Shown here piece by piece: positions 33,681 to 42,401 of a stretch of DNA of 64,000 nucleotides. How positions within the stretch are numbered: position 1 is the stretch's first letter; the number at the start of each line of letters is the position of its first letter. The notes below the pieces were generated by a model that was not told where the DNA came from, ran no database searches, and saw nothing but the letters and a program-made list of their open reading frames with translations. Origin of the DNA: Massilia forsythiae (GTDB taxonomy: Bacteria > Pseudomonadota > Gammaproteobacteria > Burkholderiales > Burkholderiaceae_D); assembly GCF_012849555.1 (NCBI RefSeq), contig NZ_CP051686.1, positions 52,583 to 116,582 on the forward strand. The letters run 5' to 3'. A program made the position numbers and the translations under genes.

Positions 33681-34754
33681 ATGTCGATGCGAGAATTTAC
33701 TGGTATGAAAGCGCGCATGGCGCAGGAACTGTGCGGCTTCTCCGGGTCGCCAAAGGCCTTCCGTGAGCGTTTCGCCGTTGCCAACCAAGGCCAGTACCAT
33801 CGCATCTATACCCCGGAAGATATCCGCCGGATTCGCATGACGATGCTTTCGCTCCCGCTTGATACAGTGCGTTCCAAATCCCTCCCACCGATACTTAACT
33901 TCCGCATGGCCAAAGGCGGGACAGGCAAGACGACCATCAGCGGAAATATCGCGTCGGCCTTGGCGATGATGGGCCACAAGGTTCTGATGATCGACGGCGA
34001 TCCTCAAGCTTCTTTGACGGGCCTTTTCGGGATCGACTGGGTTTCAGAAAAGATCGTGCACGTCGGCGAGCTGATGCGTCGCAACGAGCGTAAAGAGCCA
34101 GTCGATATTCAGAACGCGGTTTGGCCGATCTACCAGGGCGGCATGCTCGACATTATCCCGTCGGACATCACCCTTGCTGACATTGATGGTTGGCTGATGG
34201 GAGCAACCAGCCGCGAGTTCGTTTTCTCTCGCCTCCTGGAGAAGAATGTAGATTTCTTCTCCCAGTACGATGTGATCGTGATCGACTCGGCACCGTCGAC
34301 GTCCTTGCTGACCAACACGCTGATGACCGCATGCAGAAAGTTACTTGCTGTCGTGGTTCCAGAAGGTCCGAGCACGAAGGCGTTGGAGATCCTCGAATCG
34401 AATATCCATGAGTTGAATACCGCATTCAGTAAGTCTGGCCTCAATCTCGACTTCCACGTGATCGTGAATCGGTACAACCAAACGAAGAAGCCGCACAACG
34501 ATGAACTGTCCAATCTCGTTTCGAAATACCCGAATCAGCTGAACGACACCGTCGTTCGCGACTTTATCGGATTCGTACGGCAGACCGACTCGTTCGACGA
34601 AAAGAACAATGGCCCGGTTCTGGAGAAGGAGCCGAACTCAGTAGGCGCTCGTGACGTGCTGGATCTTACGAAGTCGCTCATCCGAATTTTTCAAATCAAG
34701 CTGGCCGATGTGAATAGCGTTGCGCCGCTCGCGGGCGTTGGGAGGGCAGCATGA
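33681..34754 (+). CDS. parA: Plasmid partition ATPase ParA
   Basis: A 357-aa type Ia ParA. An N-terminal DNA-binding extension (residues 1-65; IYTPEDIRRIRMTML) precedes the deviant Walker A KGGTGKTT (78-85). VLMIDGDPQASLTGLFG is motif A', and DVIVIDSAPSTSLL is Walker B-like. With ParB it moves or positions plasmid copies using nucleoid-bound ATP gradients. It overlaps parB by ATGA, so the two are translationally coupled. Confidence 0.93.
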   Translation: MSMREFTGMKARMAQELCGFSGSPKAFRERFAVANQGQYHRIYTPEDIRRIRMTMLSLPLDTVRSKSLPPILNFRMAKGGTGKTTISGNIASALAMMGHKVLMIDGDPQASLTGLFGIDWVSEKIVHVGELMRRNERKEPVDIQNAVWPIYQGGMLDIIPSDITLADIDGWLMGATSREFVFSRLLEKNVDFFSQYDVIVIDSAPSTSLLTNTLMTACRKLLAVVVPEGPSTKALEILESNIHELNTAFSKSGLNLDFHVIVNRYNQTKKPHNDELSNLVSKYPNQLNDTVVRDFIGFVRQTDSFDEKNNGPVLEKEPNSVGARDVLDLTKSLIRIFQIKLADVNSVAPLAGVGRAA

Positions 34755-36061
34755 GCGGCAAACGCGGGCCGATCAAGGTGAGTGGCCTTGTCGCATCTGG
34801 CAAGGTACACGTCAGGGAATCGACCGACGGCGGCGACGAGTCTGCTAAGTCCGATACGCCGGCGACGCCGACCGCGAATGGACCGGCGTCGCCGGTTGCG
34901 ACGGTGACGGACGTATCGTCGAACGGACCTGCTGCAAACCAGCCAGCGGCGGGCGCTGGGGCCGACGAGCTTTCCGATACCGCGGTTGCTGGCCAGTCCC
35001 CTGTTAGCGAAGATGGAACGGCAGCTTCGGTTGTGGCATCGCCGGACTTACCGTCGAATGGCCCTGTTGCGGACCAGCCAGCTGTAGACAAGCAAGCGTC
35101 AGCCGAACATCCCGCAGCGCTCAGTTCCCATTCACCCCCCATTGCCGACACTGGAGAGCCGCCCTCGCCTGACCTTCCATTGACGCCTGGCGCGCAAGCG
35201 GTCCGTCAAGCGCACCCGATTACGCAACGGATCTTGCTCGCCCTGGTTGATGACTCTCCGTATCAACCGCGCAAAGAATACGATCCGGAGCTGATAGACG
35301 CCCTTGCGACGACGATGAATACGGCCGGCCATGCTGAGCCAATCCGCGTTCGCAAGAAGGCCGACGGCCGGTACGAGCTTATCGCCGGCCACCGTAGGAA
35401 GCGTGCAGCCCTAAGCCTCGGCTGGACTGAAATCGATGCTTTCGTCGAAGAGAAAGACGATAAACAAGCACAAGTCCACACCATGCTCGCTGCTATCGGC
35501 AGCCATGGTTTGTCCGACTTCGAGCTGGCGGATTTGCTCCGGATCGCTGTGGACCAGAAACTGGTAACGAACCAGCGTCAACTCGCCGCGTGGTCTGGCC
35601 TCAATCTGTCCAAGGTCAATGGCTGCCTACAGATGCTCCAACTGCCGCCGAGTATTTTGGCGTACCTGCATCGTAAGCCCAGCCTGTTCGGCTATGAGAC
35701 ATCGCGCGTGATCCTCAGCCTGGTCAAGGAATATCCGAACAATCTGCCCGAGATCGAGCGTGGTGTCGAGCGTATTGCCGATGGAAAGCCTCAGAACACG
35801 CTCAAAGGTTGGGTACTTCAGGCGATCAAAGGTCGTCCGCAGGACAACCCGGATCGTAGCCTTATCACCAGCTCTGGCAAGCTTATTTTCACCACCAAGC
35901 GCGACCCGTCTGAGCGAGCAGTGTTGGTGAATTGCAAATCGCCAGATGTCGATATGGAAGCGTTTGAGAAGAAGCTGCAGGCTTGGCTAGAGGAACAGGC
36001 CTCGTCGGTCGCAGTCCCCTCAGACGCGTCCGATAGCGCAGTCCAGGCCGGGAGCAATTGA
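34751..36061 (+). CDS. parB: Plasmid partition protein ParB
   Basis: A 436-aa protein. The first about 145 residues are a low-complexity Ala/Pro/Ser/Asp-rich linker, unusually long. Then comes a ParB/Spo0J core: DDSPYQPRKEYDPELIDAL, the CTP-binding motif AGHRRKRAA, and a helix-turn-helix in NQRQLAAWSGLNLSKVNGCL. It should bind parS and spread as a CTP-dependent clamp. The 15-bp palindromes that start 135 bp downstream are the obvious candidate targets. The C-terminus is another Ser/Ala-rich tail. Confidence 0.92.
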   Translation: MSGKRGPIKVSGLVASGKVHVRESTDGGDESAKSDTPATPTANGPASPVATVTDVSSNGPAANQPAAGAGADELSDTAVAGQSPVSEDGTAASVVASPDLPSNGPVADQPAVDKQASAEHPAALSSHSPPIADTGEPPSPDLPLTPGAQAVRQAHPITQRILLALVDDSPYQPRKEYDPELIDALATTMNTAGHAEPIRVRKKADGRYELIAGHRRKRAALSLGWTEIDAFVEEKDDKQAQVHTMLAAIGSHGLSDFELADLLRIAVDQKLVTNQRQLAAWSGLNLSKVNGCLQMLQLPPSILAYLHRKPSLFGYETSRVILSLVKEYPNNLPEIERGVERIADGKPQNTLKGWVLQAIKGRPQDNPDRSLITSSGKLIFTTKRDPSERAVLVNCKSPDVDMEAFEKKLQAWLEEQASSVAVPSDASDSAVQAGSN

Positions 36062-36195
36062 AGTGAAACGTGCTTTGATCGACGAATGCCGGCGCCGGCA
36101 CATCGCGGGTGACAGGGAGGGCTATACCCCCCTGTATAACCGTTATGTGTCTGCATTGTGTACTCGTTCCAGCCTGCCGATCGCAGGCTCGTTTT

Positions 36196-36333
36196 GTTTA
36201 GAATCGAAACACCACCGTAGCGGCGAAGAGCGTTTCGATTCTAAACAGAATGTAGGGAATCAGCATTTCTGTTTAGATTCTAAACAGAATAGCGATTCTT
36301 TTTTGCGCCAAGTCAAGCGTTTAGATTCTAAAC
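36196..36333. repeat. Cluster 1 of 15-bp palindromes (4 copies), candidate parS or iterons
   Basis: Copies of GTTTAGAWTCTAAAC or one-base variants at 36196-36210, 36232-36246, 36271-36285 and 36319-36333. Each is a near-perfect palindrome. They lie just behind parB and before rep. Palindromic arrays next to parAB are the usual layout of parS centromeres; replication iterons are normally direct and not palindromic, though Rep binding is not excluded. Confidence 0.85.
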
Positions 36334-36411
36334 AGGTTGCTTTTTCACCAGCCCGACGCTGGGCCAACTGTGCGAAGCGTAAAGGAGTGATGCTCATGAA
36401 GAGCTAAAAAC

Positions 36412-36444
36412 AAAAAACCCCAGCCGAGAGCTGGGGTTTTTCTT
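36412..36444. terminator. Bidirectional intrinsic terminator after parAB
   Basis: AAAAAACCCCAGC CGAGA GCTGGGGTTTTT forms a strong stem (36417-36437) flanked by A and T runs. It isolates parAB from rep. Confidence 0.88.
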
Positions 36445-36640
36445 TCTAGTCCCGGTTAGGTGGACCAGATGAAGCCTGAGAACCCTCATCTTACCCCCCC
36501 CTTAGCCGGCAGTCAAACACTTTTACGGTGCCCGGCACCGTAGGGGCTGCTATGTTTTTGTATTTTTTGTATCCGACCAACTCGGAGGGACCGTCACACC
36601 CAAAAAGTGGCTTTACAGGTACGTTTACGGGAGGTTCGGC

Positions 36641-37936
36641 ATGCTGAACCTTACTTATAACGAAATGCTGAGCGCCTATGATGATTATCCGGCACCCATC
36701 AGGCCTTACCTGCTCCGAGCCGAAACGCATCCGCTCTTACGCGAGAAGCTGACGAAATCGTTTATGCGAGCGTTTATCGACCTGCTGTCCAGAGCGAACA
36801 TCGCAAACCCAGCGCGGCCGATCTGGGTTCGCATGGACACCACAGCAAGGCGTTTAGGAATCAGCGCCAAAACCGTGTCCAGGGCCATTGCGCTCATGAC
36901 GGAAAACGCATGGCTCAGGCCGAGCGAACACCATGACGGCCGTAACTGGCAAGGCAAATACGCCGGCAGGGAATTCATCCTTTCTGCCGAGCTGCGAAAG
37001 ATCGTGGGCTTGCCGATCGACGTCGCCCCTCTTCCTCCTCCCAGCGGCCCAGAAGCGGCCACAGACGGCTCTATGGGTGCAACTTGCACTAATCCTGCTG
37101 TCGAGCCCTCACGACCGGGATCAAGCGCCCAGGTCGAGTCGTCCGACGGTGTCGAGAAGTCCGAAGGAGCAGAGGAAGGGTCCGGAACTGCTGTGGATAA
37201 GTCGCCAAGTGAGCGGACAGAAATGTCCGACGGCCTAGCGAGTTTTCCACAGAAACCGGCTGAAAACCCGGGTGAGCAGACCAAAATGTCCGACGGCTAT
37301 ATAGGTGTTAACAACGTCTTTCTAAAAAAAGAAGCCTCTCTTAAAAGCGAGGCCTTCATCATTGAAACCCAAGGCGAAAAGACGATTCGCATTCCAGCTG
37401 ACCTGGCGGAGATGCACACGGTATTTGGAATCAGCGGTAAAGGCATCTGCGGTCTAATGCGCTTGGCCAAAGAAAAATGCCAACGTCTACAAGACGTTTG
37501 GAAAGCCAAGAAAGACCAGCTCGCTAAGGCAGGCGCGACTGGTGGTAGAGCCGTCCTGTATTTGCGTCGCCTAATGTCTTGCGGGGAAGACTTTGCATAC
37601 ATCGCTCGCAACATGATTCCCAGTCCACCAGTCACAACTGAACCTGTGCCAGCCAGTGACGCTCCGGTACAAAGATCGCATGCTTCTGGTGAGCGGCCGG
37701 ATGCTCGTAAGCCGAGCAGCGGGTCAGATCTGATCGATCATCTCAACCTCTTGGAGTTTGGCAAGACGTGTGCGTTTAGGAAGTTCAGGCATGTCAGCAA
37801 TGGTATGACCGTGCGTTTTTACGACGGTAGCGCGGACGTAAGCCGCGGCAGTACATACGAGGTCTACGCCGGCGGCATGTTGGTTGGCCTTTATCGCGGC
37901 GTCTATCGAGGCAATCTTGTGGAGGTGAAAGAATAA
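36641..37936 (+). CDS. Probable plasmid replication initiator (Rep), 431 aa
   Basis: The N-terminal domain contains a clear helix-turn-helix (DTTARRLGISAKTVSRAIAL, residues 66-85). The middle (about 130-230) is Ser/Glu/Gly-rich and the C-terminal domain is unrecognised. It starts after a GGGAGG ribosome site. Its location between two clusters of palindromic repeats, next to parAB and without any other replication gene nearby, argues that it is Rep. This rests mainly on context; it could instead be a regulatory protein. Possible origin features lie inside its coding sequence (37192-37360). Confidence 0.6.
   Translation: MLNLTYNEMLSAYDDYPAPIRPYLLRAETHPLLREKLTKSFMRAFIDLLSRANIANPARPIWVRMDTTARRLGISAKTVSRAIALMTENAWLRPSEHHDGRNWQGKYAGREFILSAELRKIVGLPIDVAPLPPPSGPEAATDGSMGATCTNPAVEPSRPGSSAQVESSDGVEKSEGAEEGSGTAVDKSPSERTEMSDGLASFPQKPAENPGEQTKMSDGYIGVNNVFLKKEASLKSEAFIIETQGEKTIRIPADLAEMHTVFGISGKGICGLMRLAKEKCQRLQDVWKAKKDQLAKAGATGGRAVLYLRRLMSCGEDFAYIARNMIPSPPVTTEPVPASDAPVQRSHASGERPDARKPSSGSDLIDHLNLLEFGKTCAFRKFRHVSNGMTVRFYDGSADVSRGSTYEVYAGGMLVGLYRGVYRGNLVEVKE
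37192..37360. other. Possible replication origin elements inside rep
   Basis: TGTGGATAA (37192-37200) is a perfect DnaA box on the minus strand, and TTTTCCACA (37243-37251) is close to the consensus. AAATGTCCGACGGC is repeated at 37221 and 37283, and an AT-rich stretch follows (GTTAACAACGTCTTTCTAAA, from 37308). The combination resembles an origin, but all of it lies in coding sequence and could be chance. Confidence 0.35.
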
Positions 37937-38069
37937 CGAAAATGGTTAAGTTTCCCGTGGAAAACCCAGCTTGCATAAGTCCTTGGCCGATGTCCATCTG
38001 AGGAATGGTCATGAAAATTTTCACGTGCCTACATACCCTCCGCGTACATCGCGGGTTGAAAGATCGCTT

Positions 38070-38564
38070 GTTTCGAATCTAAACAGCGGCACAACGATTT
38101 GCTTCTGTCCTAGCTGCCTATTGCGTTGGCTTAGACGTACACTCTCCGCTGTAAGCGCATAGGTCCTCGTCTTCGCGAACTAATCCGATCGAACAGATTT
38201 ATGTTTAGATTCTAAACACCAGCGCGACTATGCGATGGCGAGAACGAAACGCCTGGGCGTTAGCGAGGCCAGGGGGGCATAAGCCGAAACGTTGTTTAGA
38301 TTCGAAACAAGCATCTCGGCCAGGTAGTGGAAAAGTTGTTGAGGTCTCGCGCGACAACTTTCACCGCGAGCCCTAGTGCCACGCCGGTTCCGGTGCAGGT
38401 GTTTAGAATCTAAACACGATGCGCCAAGCACAGCAGCGTTTAGAATCTAAACAAGGCATAGATTAGTCAGGCAGGATGTTTGCGAGGGTCAACTTGGTTT
38501 AAAGCCATGTCCTCGAATCCGCTAGGCCCTAGAGGTTAGTGAGGTCACTGTTTAGATTCTAAAC
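38070..38564. repeat. Cluster 2 of 15-bp palindromes (6 copies), candidate parS or iterons
   Basis: Copies of GTTTAGAWTCTAAAC or one-base variants at 38070-38084, 38203-38217, 38294-38308, 38401-38415, 38438-38452 and 38550-38564. The variants change only an A/T pair to C/G at symmetric positions (GTTTCGAATCTAAAC, GTTTAGATTCGAAAC). The spacing is irregular (37-133 bp), which fits ParB-type sites better than tightly phased iterons. Confidence 0.85.
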
Positions 38565-38656
38565 AACGGGCAAGATCGAACGCCGAGAAAGGTGATAACG
38601 TCCCCGTAGCAGCTCACCTTTCGAAAAAGCCGGACCCAGGCACTTATCGCTACATG

Positions 38657-38690
38657 AAAAAAAAGACGACCAGAAGGTCGTCTTTTACGA
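38657..38690 (-). terminator. Intrinsic terminator of the ParM/ParR-like operon
   Basis: AAAAGACGACC AGAA GGTCGTCTTTT (38661-38686) with further A residues before it forms a strong stem and a T tail on the minus strand. It lies 13-17 bp after the stop of the small partition gene. Confidence 0.85.
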
Positions 38691-38702
38691 GGCAGATAAG
38701 CG

Positions 38703-39143
38703 TTATTTTCCCCCGGCCAGGCCGCGTAGGTTCGTCATTAGTTCCGACTGTCCCTGCGCCTCCGATGCCACAGAGCCACTATTGCCCGATGCTGCACTCG
38801 CGTTTGGGACAAGCTCGCTGGTCTGCACAACCGTCCCTGCTGCTGCTTCGGGACTGGCGCGAGAAACCGCACCACCGGGCTGGACTGGCGCCACAGGTTC
38901 TGGACTGCCTACATCCACCTGGCCAAGTTCAGTTCGCATATCCCAAACCCGCCCGCCGAAACGGAGTACCGTGCCATCCAGCGTAAAGCCCGCCAACTCG
39001 GCAGCGAATCCGAGCTCGACAAGGCGACGCAGCTCCGCACTCTTGTCTAGGTTCGGTAGCTCAAGCCTCTGGATCACACGTGCCCCGACGGGCGTCGCGC
39101 GCAGAGTTACTTTTACGTTGCTTGAAGTCGGGGGCGTTGCCAT
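38703..39143 (-). CDS. Small ParR/StbB-like partition adaptor
   Basis: A 146-aa protein with a basic N-terminus that looks like a ribbon-helix-helix (VKVTLRATPVGARVIQRLEL, then SAELRRLVELGFAAEL) and a long acidic Ser/Ala-rich tail. It is 11 bp downstream of an actin-like ATPase gene, the order parM-parR. AAGGAGC precedes the start. Such adaptors bind the centromere parC and cap the filament. Assigned mostly by context and shape. Confidence 0.6.
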   Translation of the reverse strand: MATPPTSSNVKVTLRATPVGARVIQRLELPNLDKSAELRRLVELGFAAELAGFTLDGTVLRFGGRVWDMRTELGQVDVGSPEPVAPVQPGGAVSRASPEAAAGTVVQTSELVPNASAASGNSGSVASEAQGQSELMTNLRGLAGGK

Positions 39144-39154
39144 TCAAAAGCTCC

Positions 39155-40297
39155 TTACGGGTTTAGTGCGACCGTGCTGGAGCGCGATGCCTTGGAGACG
39201 TCCTCTTTCGGCATGGCCCGCTCAGCTTGGGAAACGACGAACATACCATACTTCCACATACCTCTTGCATTGGCGAACTCCGGATCTTTCGCAATGATCC
39301 TTCGTCCCTTGTAAACGCTCGCAAATGCGTCCTCGCCAAGAGCGGACACAATCAGAGCTGCGCCACCGCCAACGAACAGTATCGCGCCCAGGTCGGAGCC
39401 ATCACCGACTTTTGAAACGAAGAAGTTCTGTACCTCTGCAAGGAAGTCTCGGCATGCAGCTTCGACGATATGGCTTACGTCTTTGAATTCGCCGAACAGT
39501 TCGAAGCGTTTCGTACGGCACGCCTCTTCGACATAGGGGGTGGGCGGGTTCGCGTTCAGCTGGAACTCCGCCTTGATGCGCTCACCGACCTTGTCGAGCA
39601 GGTTGAGTACACCGATGTTTTCCGTACCGCTGCGGTGCGGATATACCGACCTGGCGTTCTCGGAGATCACAACGATATCGGTCGTCTTGCCGCCGACGTC
39701 GACGACGCCGATCGGGCGCCGCGCAATCAGCTCTTCTATATACGCATCGAGCGTACCGTCCGGCTGGATGAGCGCATCGTAGAACGCCGCAATGCCCTCG
39801 CTGAGCACACCTTGTTTCACGATCTTTGCGATCCCAGGGCCGGCACCAATACGCTGAACCGACATCGCGAGATTTTTCATTTTGCTGCCGATCATTTCCT
39901 CGTTCGGTGCACCGTTACGGTAGTACTGGTCGACCGGCAGGCCGGTCACCAAGTAGATCGGGGTGTCCGCCAGGCCGCAAGAGGAAAGCGCATGATTGAC
40001 CAACACCCGGTTGAGCGAGGACAAGGCGTAGTTTTCCATGCGCGTGTCCAGGGAGCGCAGCAGGCCCTGCCCGTCCGCGATGGTGAAGCGCTGATCGTCG
40101 GTCGCATATGCGCCGCCAACGCCACCGTGGCGCCCAAGTGCCATCACCTGCTCCAGGCCTTGGACGGCCCGGGATTTGTGATAGCCGTATTGGAATTCCT
40201 TCGTCGCCGGATCCCAGCCAATGCAGGTCTTCACTGTATCGTGTCCATCGTCCTGCCCCACTACGCGCAGAGTTTCAGCCAGAGTGTTATTGCCCAT
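39155..40297 (-). CDS. Actin-like plasmid segregation ATPase (ParM/StbA type)
   Basis: A 380-aa protein with actin-fold signatures: phosphate-1 VGQDDGHDTVK near the start, phosphate-2 IGVVDVGGKTTDIVVI, and the adenosine motif LFVGGGAALI. It polymerises with ATP to push plasmid copies apart. The start at 40297 follows GAGG at a 7-nt spacing; the frame is open to 40360 but without a ribosome site. With the adaptor gene it forms a type II partition system, in addition to ParAB on the same replicon. Confidence 0.85.
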   Translation of the reverse strand: MGNNTLAETLRVVGQDDGHDTVKTCIGWDPATKEFQYGYHKSRAVQGLEQVMALGRHGGVGGAYATDDQRFTIADGQGLLRSLDTRMENYALSSLNRVLVNHALSSCGLADTPIYLVTGLPVDQYYRNGAPNEEMIGSKMKNLAMSVQRIGAGPGIAKIVKQGVLSEGIAAFYDALIQPDGTLDAYIEELIARRPIGVVDVGGKTTDIVVISENARSVYPHRSGTENIGVLNLLDKVGERIKAEFQLNANPPTPYVEEACRTKRFELFGEFKDVSHIVEAACRDFLAEVQNFFVSKVGDGSDLGAILFVGGGAALIVSALGEDAFASVYKGRRIIAKDPEFANARGMWKYGMFVVSQAERAMPKEDVSKASRSSTVALNP

Positions 40298-40399
40298 ATC
40301 GATCCCTCGTATCAAATTGCCCCCCGCAGGCCCCTGCAGCGGGGGTTCAGTTAGATTCACTGCCTGCTTACTTTACATCAACGCAAAGCTCAAAGCAAG

Positions 40400-40520
40400 G
40401 TCAAACGCGGCCATATAGGGACTGAAAAGGCCAAAAAGGGCCATTTCAAGAGCGGAAATATCCAAAATGCAGACACCATTGGGTCAGATAGGCCATATTT
40501 GACCCCATATGGGTCTTATT
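40400..40520. promoter_or_regulatory. Candidate parC/promoter of the actin-like partition operon
   Basis: Upstream of the actin-like gene are repeated blocks: GCGGCCATATAGGG, AAGGCCAAAAAGGGCCATTT, and ATAGGCCATATTTGACCCCA with the palindrome CCCATATGGG (40504-40513). The repeated GGCCATAT units are where a ParR-type protein would be expected to bind. No experiment-like evidence; exact sites uncertain. Confidence 0.45.
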
Positions 40521-40562
40521 GCATCGTTCACCCAAGTAGTTGCGGTTCTCGACGGATAAGGC

Positions 40563-40600
40563 AAAAAAAAACCCGGCTGCTAGAGGCGGCCGGGTTTGGA
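40563..40600 (-). terminator. Intrinsic terminator of the membrane protein gene
   Basis: On the minus strand AAACCCGGCCGCC...GGCTGCCGGG-type stem (40569-40597) is followed by nine T. It lies about 50 bp after the stop of the gene at 40649. Confidence 0.82.
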
Positions 40601-40648
40601 AACTAACTTCCACTGAAGGGCAGGGCGCCTGTCGCGCCCAGCCTTTCA

Positions 40649-41317
40649 TTACTGCTTCGTGTCCGGTCGAACCGGCTCTTCATCCTTCTTGTTGAACGCG
40701 GCCAACAGCAGCACGACCTGCAGGCCGAACACCAAGTCCTCTGCTAGCGTCGAACGGGTGTACCACGACATCGGCATTGCCACGGGCGTGCAGGTCAGGC
40801 CTACCACATGCTCGCACTGGACAGGCGCATACATCTCCTCCTGCTTCTCATTGTGCAGGTACAGCGTCAGCAGAAACTGCCCGGCAAACGCAACGGCAAT
40901 TGCCCACGACCGGTGACCGCCAGTCTTCTTGACGAATTTGTCGACCAGGACGGGCAGGAACAGTGCAATGCCGCTGACGTACCACAGCTTGTCGATAATC
41001 CAGAAGCCCACGGCCAGGTTCTCCGAATGCGGCATGAACCCCGGCAGCGGCAGCGCCAGGAAAATGGCGTTGACGAGCAGGAATACGGTCATGACGGCCG
41101 CGATTGCGACCTGTTCATTCCTTTCGGAATTTTGAAGGATGAGTGCGCCAGCGAAAAACGTCATCATCAGGAAGAGGAAGCCGAATTGCGGTGGCCCACC
41201 GGCGACAAGGTAGAGCAGGGCGGTCACGACGTAGGCCCAGGCCCACTTTTTCACGTCGGGAAGGCGGTTTTTGGTAGGGATAGTGACGTGGTCACCGAGG
41301 GTTTGTTTTTTGAACAT
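40649..41317 (-). CDS. Hypothetical multi-span membrane protein, 222 aa
   Basis: It has about five to six hydrophobic segments (for example AYVVTALLYLVAGG, FLFLMMTFFAGALIL, AIAAVMTVFLLVNAIFLAL, VSGIALFLPVLVDKF, FGLQVVLLLAAF), with a polar N-terminus and a short loop containing CEHVVGLTCTPV. No family recognised. It sits in the plasmid backbone with its own terminator. It may be an entry-exclusion or unknown plasmid membrane protein, but that is speculation. Confidence 0.65.
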   Translation of the reverse strand: MFKKQTLGDHVTIPTKNRLPDVKKWAWAYVVTALLYLVAGGPPQFGFLFLMMTFFAGALILQNSERNEQVAIAAVMTVFLLVNAIFLALPLPGFMPHSENLAVGFWIIDKLWYVSGIALFLPVLVDKFVKKTGGHRSWAIAVAFAGQFLLTLYLHNEKQEEMYAPVQCEHVVGLTCTPVAMPMSWYTRSTLAEDLVFGLQVVLLLAAFNKKDEEPVRPDTKQ

Positions 41318-41498
41318 GATTTGTTTTCCAAATTAGGCTTGAGGGAACAGCTTGTGTTTGAAGCGCCGATGCAAAAGCCACGCAACGACCACTTCATTAG
41401 TGTGTAGCAACCGAACACCCGAAAAAGTTATTCCGGGCGGGAATGCCGAACTTTTTGCTTTTTAGAGCGAAAAAGATTCGCCGCCAGCGGCAGTGTTG

Positions 41499-41798
41499 CT
41501 AAAAGAAGAAACGAGCTGGCAGGATCGTCACGAATACTTCTGCCTTGTGTAGCACCCGCGATATCGGATTGGTGTATGCCCAACCGTGGGTATCCGCAGT
41601 TCGAAAGACAGTCATCGGCAAGCCAGTCTCGTCTGCTGCGCGCATCGCCCCGAGGCGTGCTGCAAGCAGGGGCACCTCGCAGCTGTAGACCGACGCAGCG
41701 CGGCTGGTATATGCGGCGAAGCTGCTCTCGAAATCGGGTAGGCCAGGGCGGGGCAGATTCGTGGATTGTTGTTGCGTTAACGCTTGTTGGACGTGCAT
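41499..41798 (-). CDS. Small hypothetical plasmid protein, 99 aa
   Basis: ATG at 41798 is preceded by TAAGGAGCACAC, a good ribosome site. The product starts MHVQQALTQQQSTNLPRPGL and contains FRTADTHGWAYTNPISRVL; it has no recognised domain. Presence of the ribosome site and lack of an alternative frame support it. Confidence 0.55.
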   Translation of the reverse strand: MHVQQALTQQQSTNLPRPGLPDFESSFAAYTSRAASVYSCEVPLLAARLGAMRAADETGLPMTVFRTADTHGWAYTNPISRVLHKAEVFVTILPARFFF

Positions 41799-41987
41799 GT
41801 GTGCTCCTTATTGCCGAAAACCGGCGTGGTGAAAGAGCGGAGCCGCATTCGGCTTGCGACATCGGTATGTCGGAAACCGTAGAGAAGGGGAGGGCGACTG
41901 CCAAAAGATCGAGGCAGCGCGTGAGTAAGGCGCCGGCAGCGCCCAGACCAGGGATTTCCGGTCTGGGCATGCTTGCGAGTTGGTGTA

Positions 41988-42401
41988 TCAGGACCCAGCC
42001 AATCCAGAGCTGGAAGCATCCTGCGGTTCGACACAGCGGAGCAGCATGTGCGTCGCTACGTCCTCGATGAGTTGGCGGATCGGGCGGGGCCCGTCCGGCT
42101 CCTTGTCGGGATCGTGGCCGACATTCTGGACGTACCACCGGCAGAGACCGGCGCGGCCGTCGGTTTCGAGCACCAGCAGCGGATCGTCGAGCTGGACGTC
42201 GCAGATCCCGATGATCAGATCTTCGGTATCGGGTTCGGTAGGGATATGGGTTCCACCTTCGTCTGTTACCAGGGCGAAGAGGCCAGGAGCGTCCGGTTCG
42301 ATTAGGCGCCAGGCCATGCAGCCGCCGCCCGTATGGTAGACCTCGAGGCGATCGCCTTCGGCAGGTTGAGAGTGCGCTTCTGGAAGCGAATTGTTCGTCA
42401 C
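41988..42401 (-). CDS. Small acidic hypothetical plasmid protein, 137 aa
   Basis: It starts with GTG at 42401 behind TAGGAGAACTACC. The product (GDRLEVYHTGGGCMAWRLIE, LIIGICDVQLDDPLLVLETD) is acidic and looks like a compact beta-rich domain. No family recognised. A neighbour of the 99-aa gene in the same direction, 189 bp apart. Confidence 0.55.
   Translation of the reverse strand: MTNNSLPEAHSQPAEGDRLEVYHTGGGCMAWRLIEPDAPGLFALVTDEGGTHIPTEPDTEDLIIGICDVQLDDPLLVLETDGRAGLCRWYVQNVGHDPDKEPDGPRPIRQLIEDVATHMLLRCVEPQDASSSGLAGS

Larger units (their letters stand above)
37937..38702. other. Non-coding region behind rep
   Basis: About 765 bp without a supported gene. It holds six palindrome copies (separate entry) and ends with the terminator of the second partition operon. 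It may be the centromere and/or origin region of the replicon. Confidence 0.6.

Noticed and set aside
36063..36407. 114-codon frame containing the palindrome cluster
   Set aside because: Its codons are mostly made of the repeats (recurring LDSKQN), and it begins with GTG without a ribosome site.
36196..38564. The 15-bp repeats as a CRISPR array
   Set aside because: Repeats are too short, spacing is irregular (36-133 bp) and no cas genes are present.
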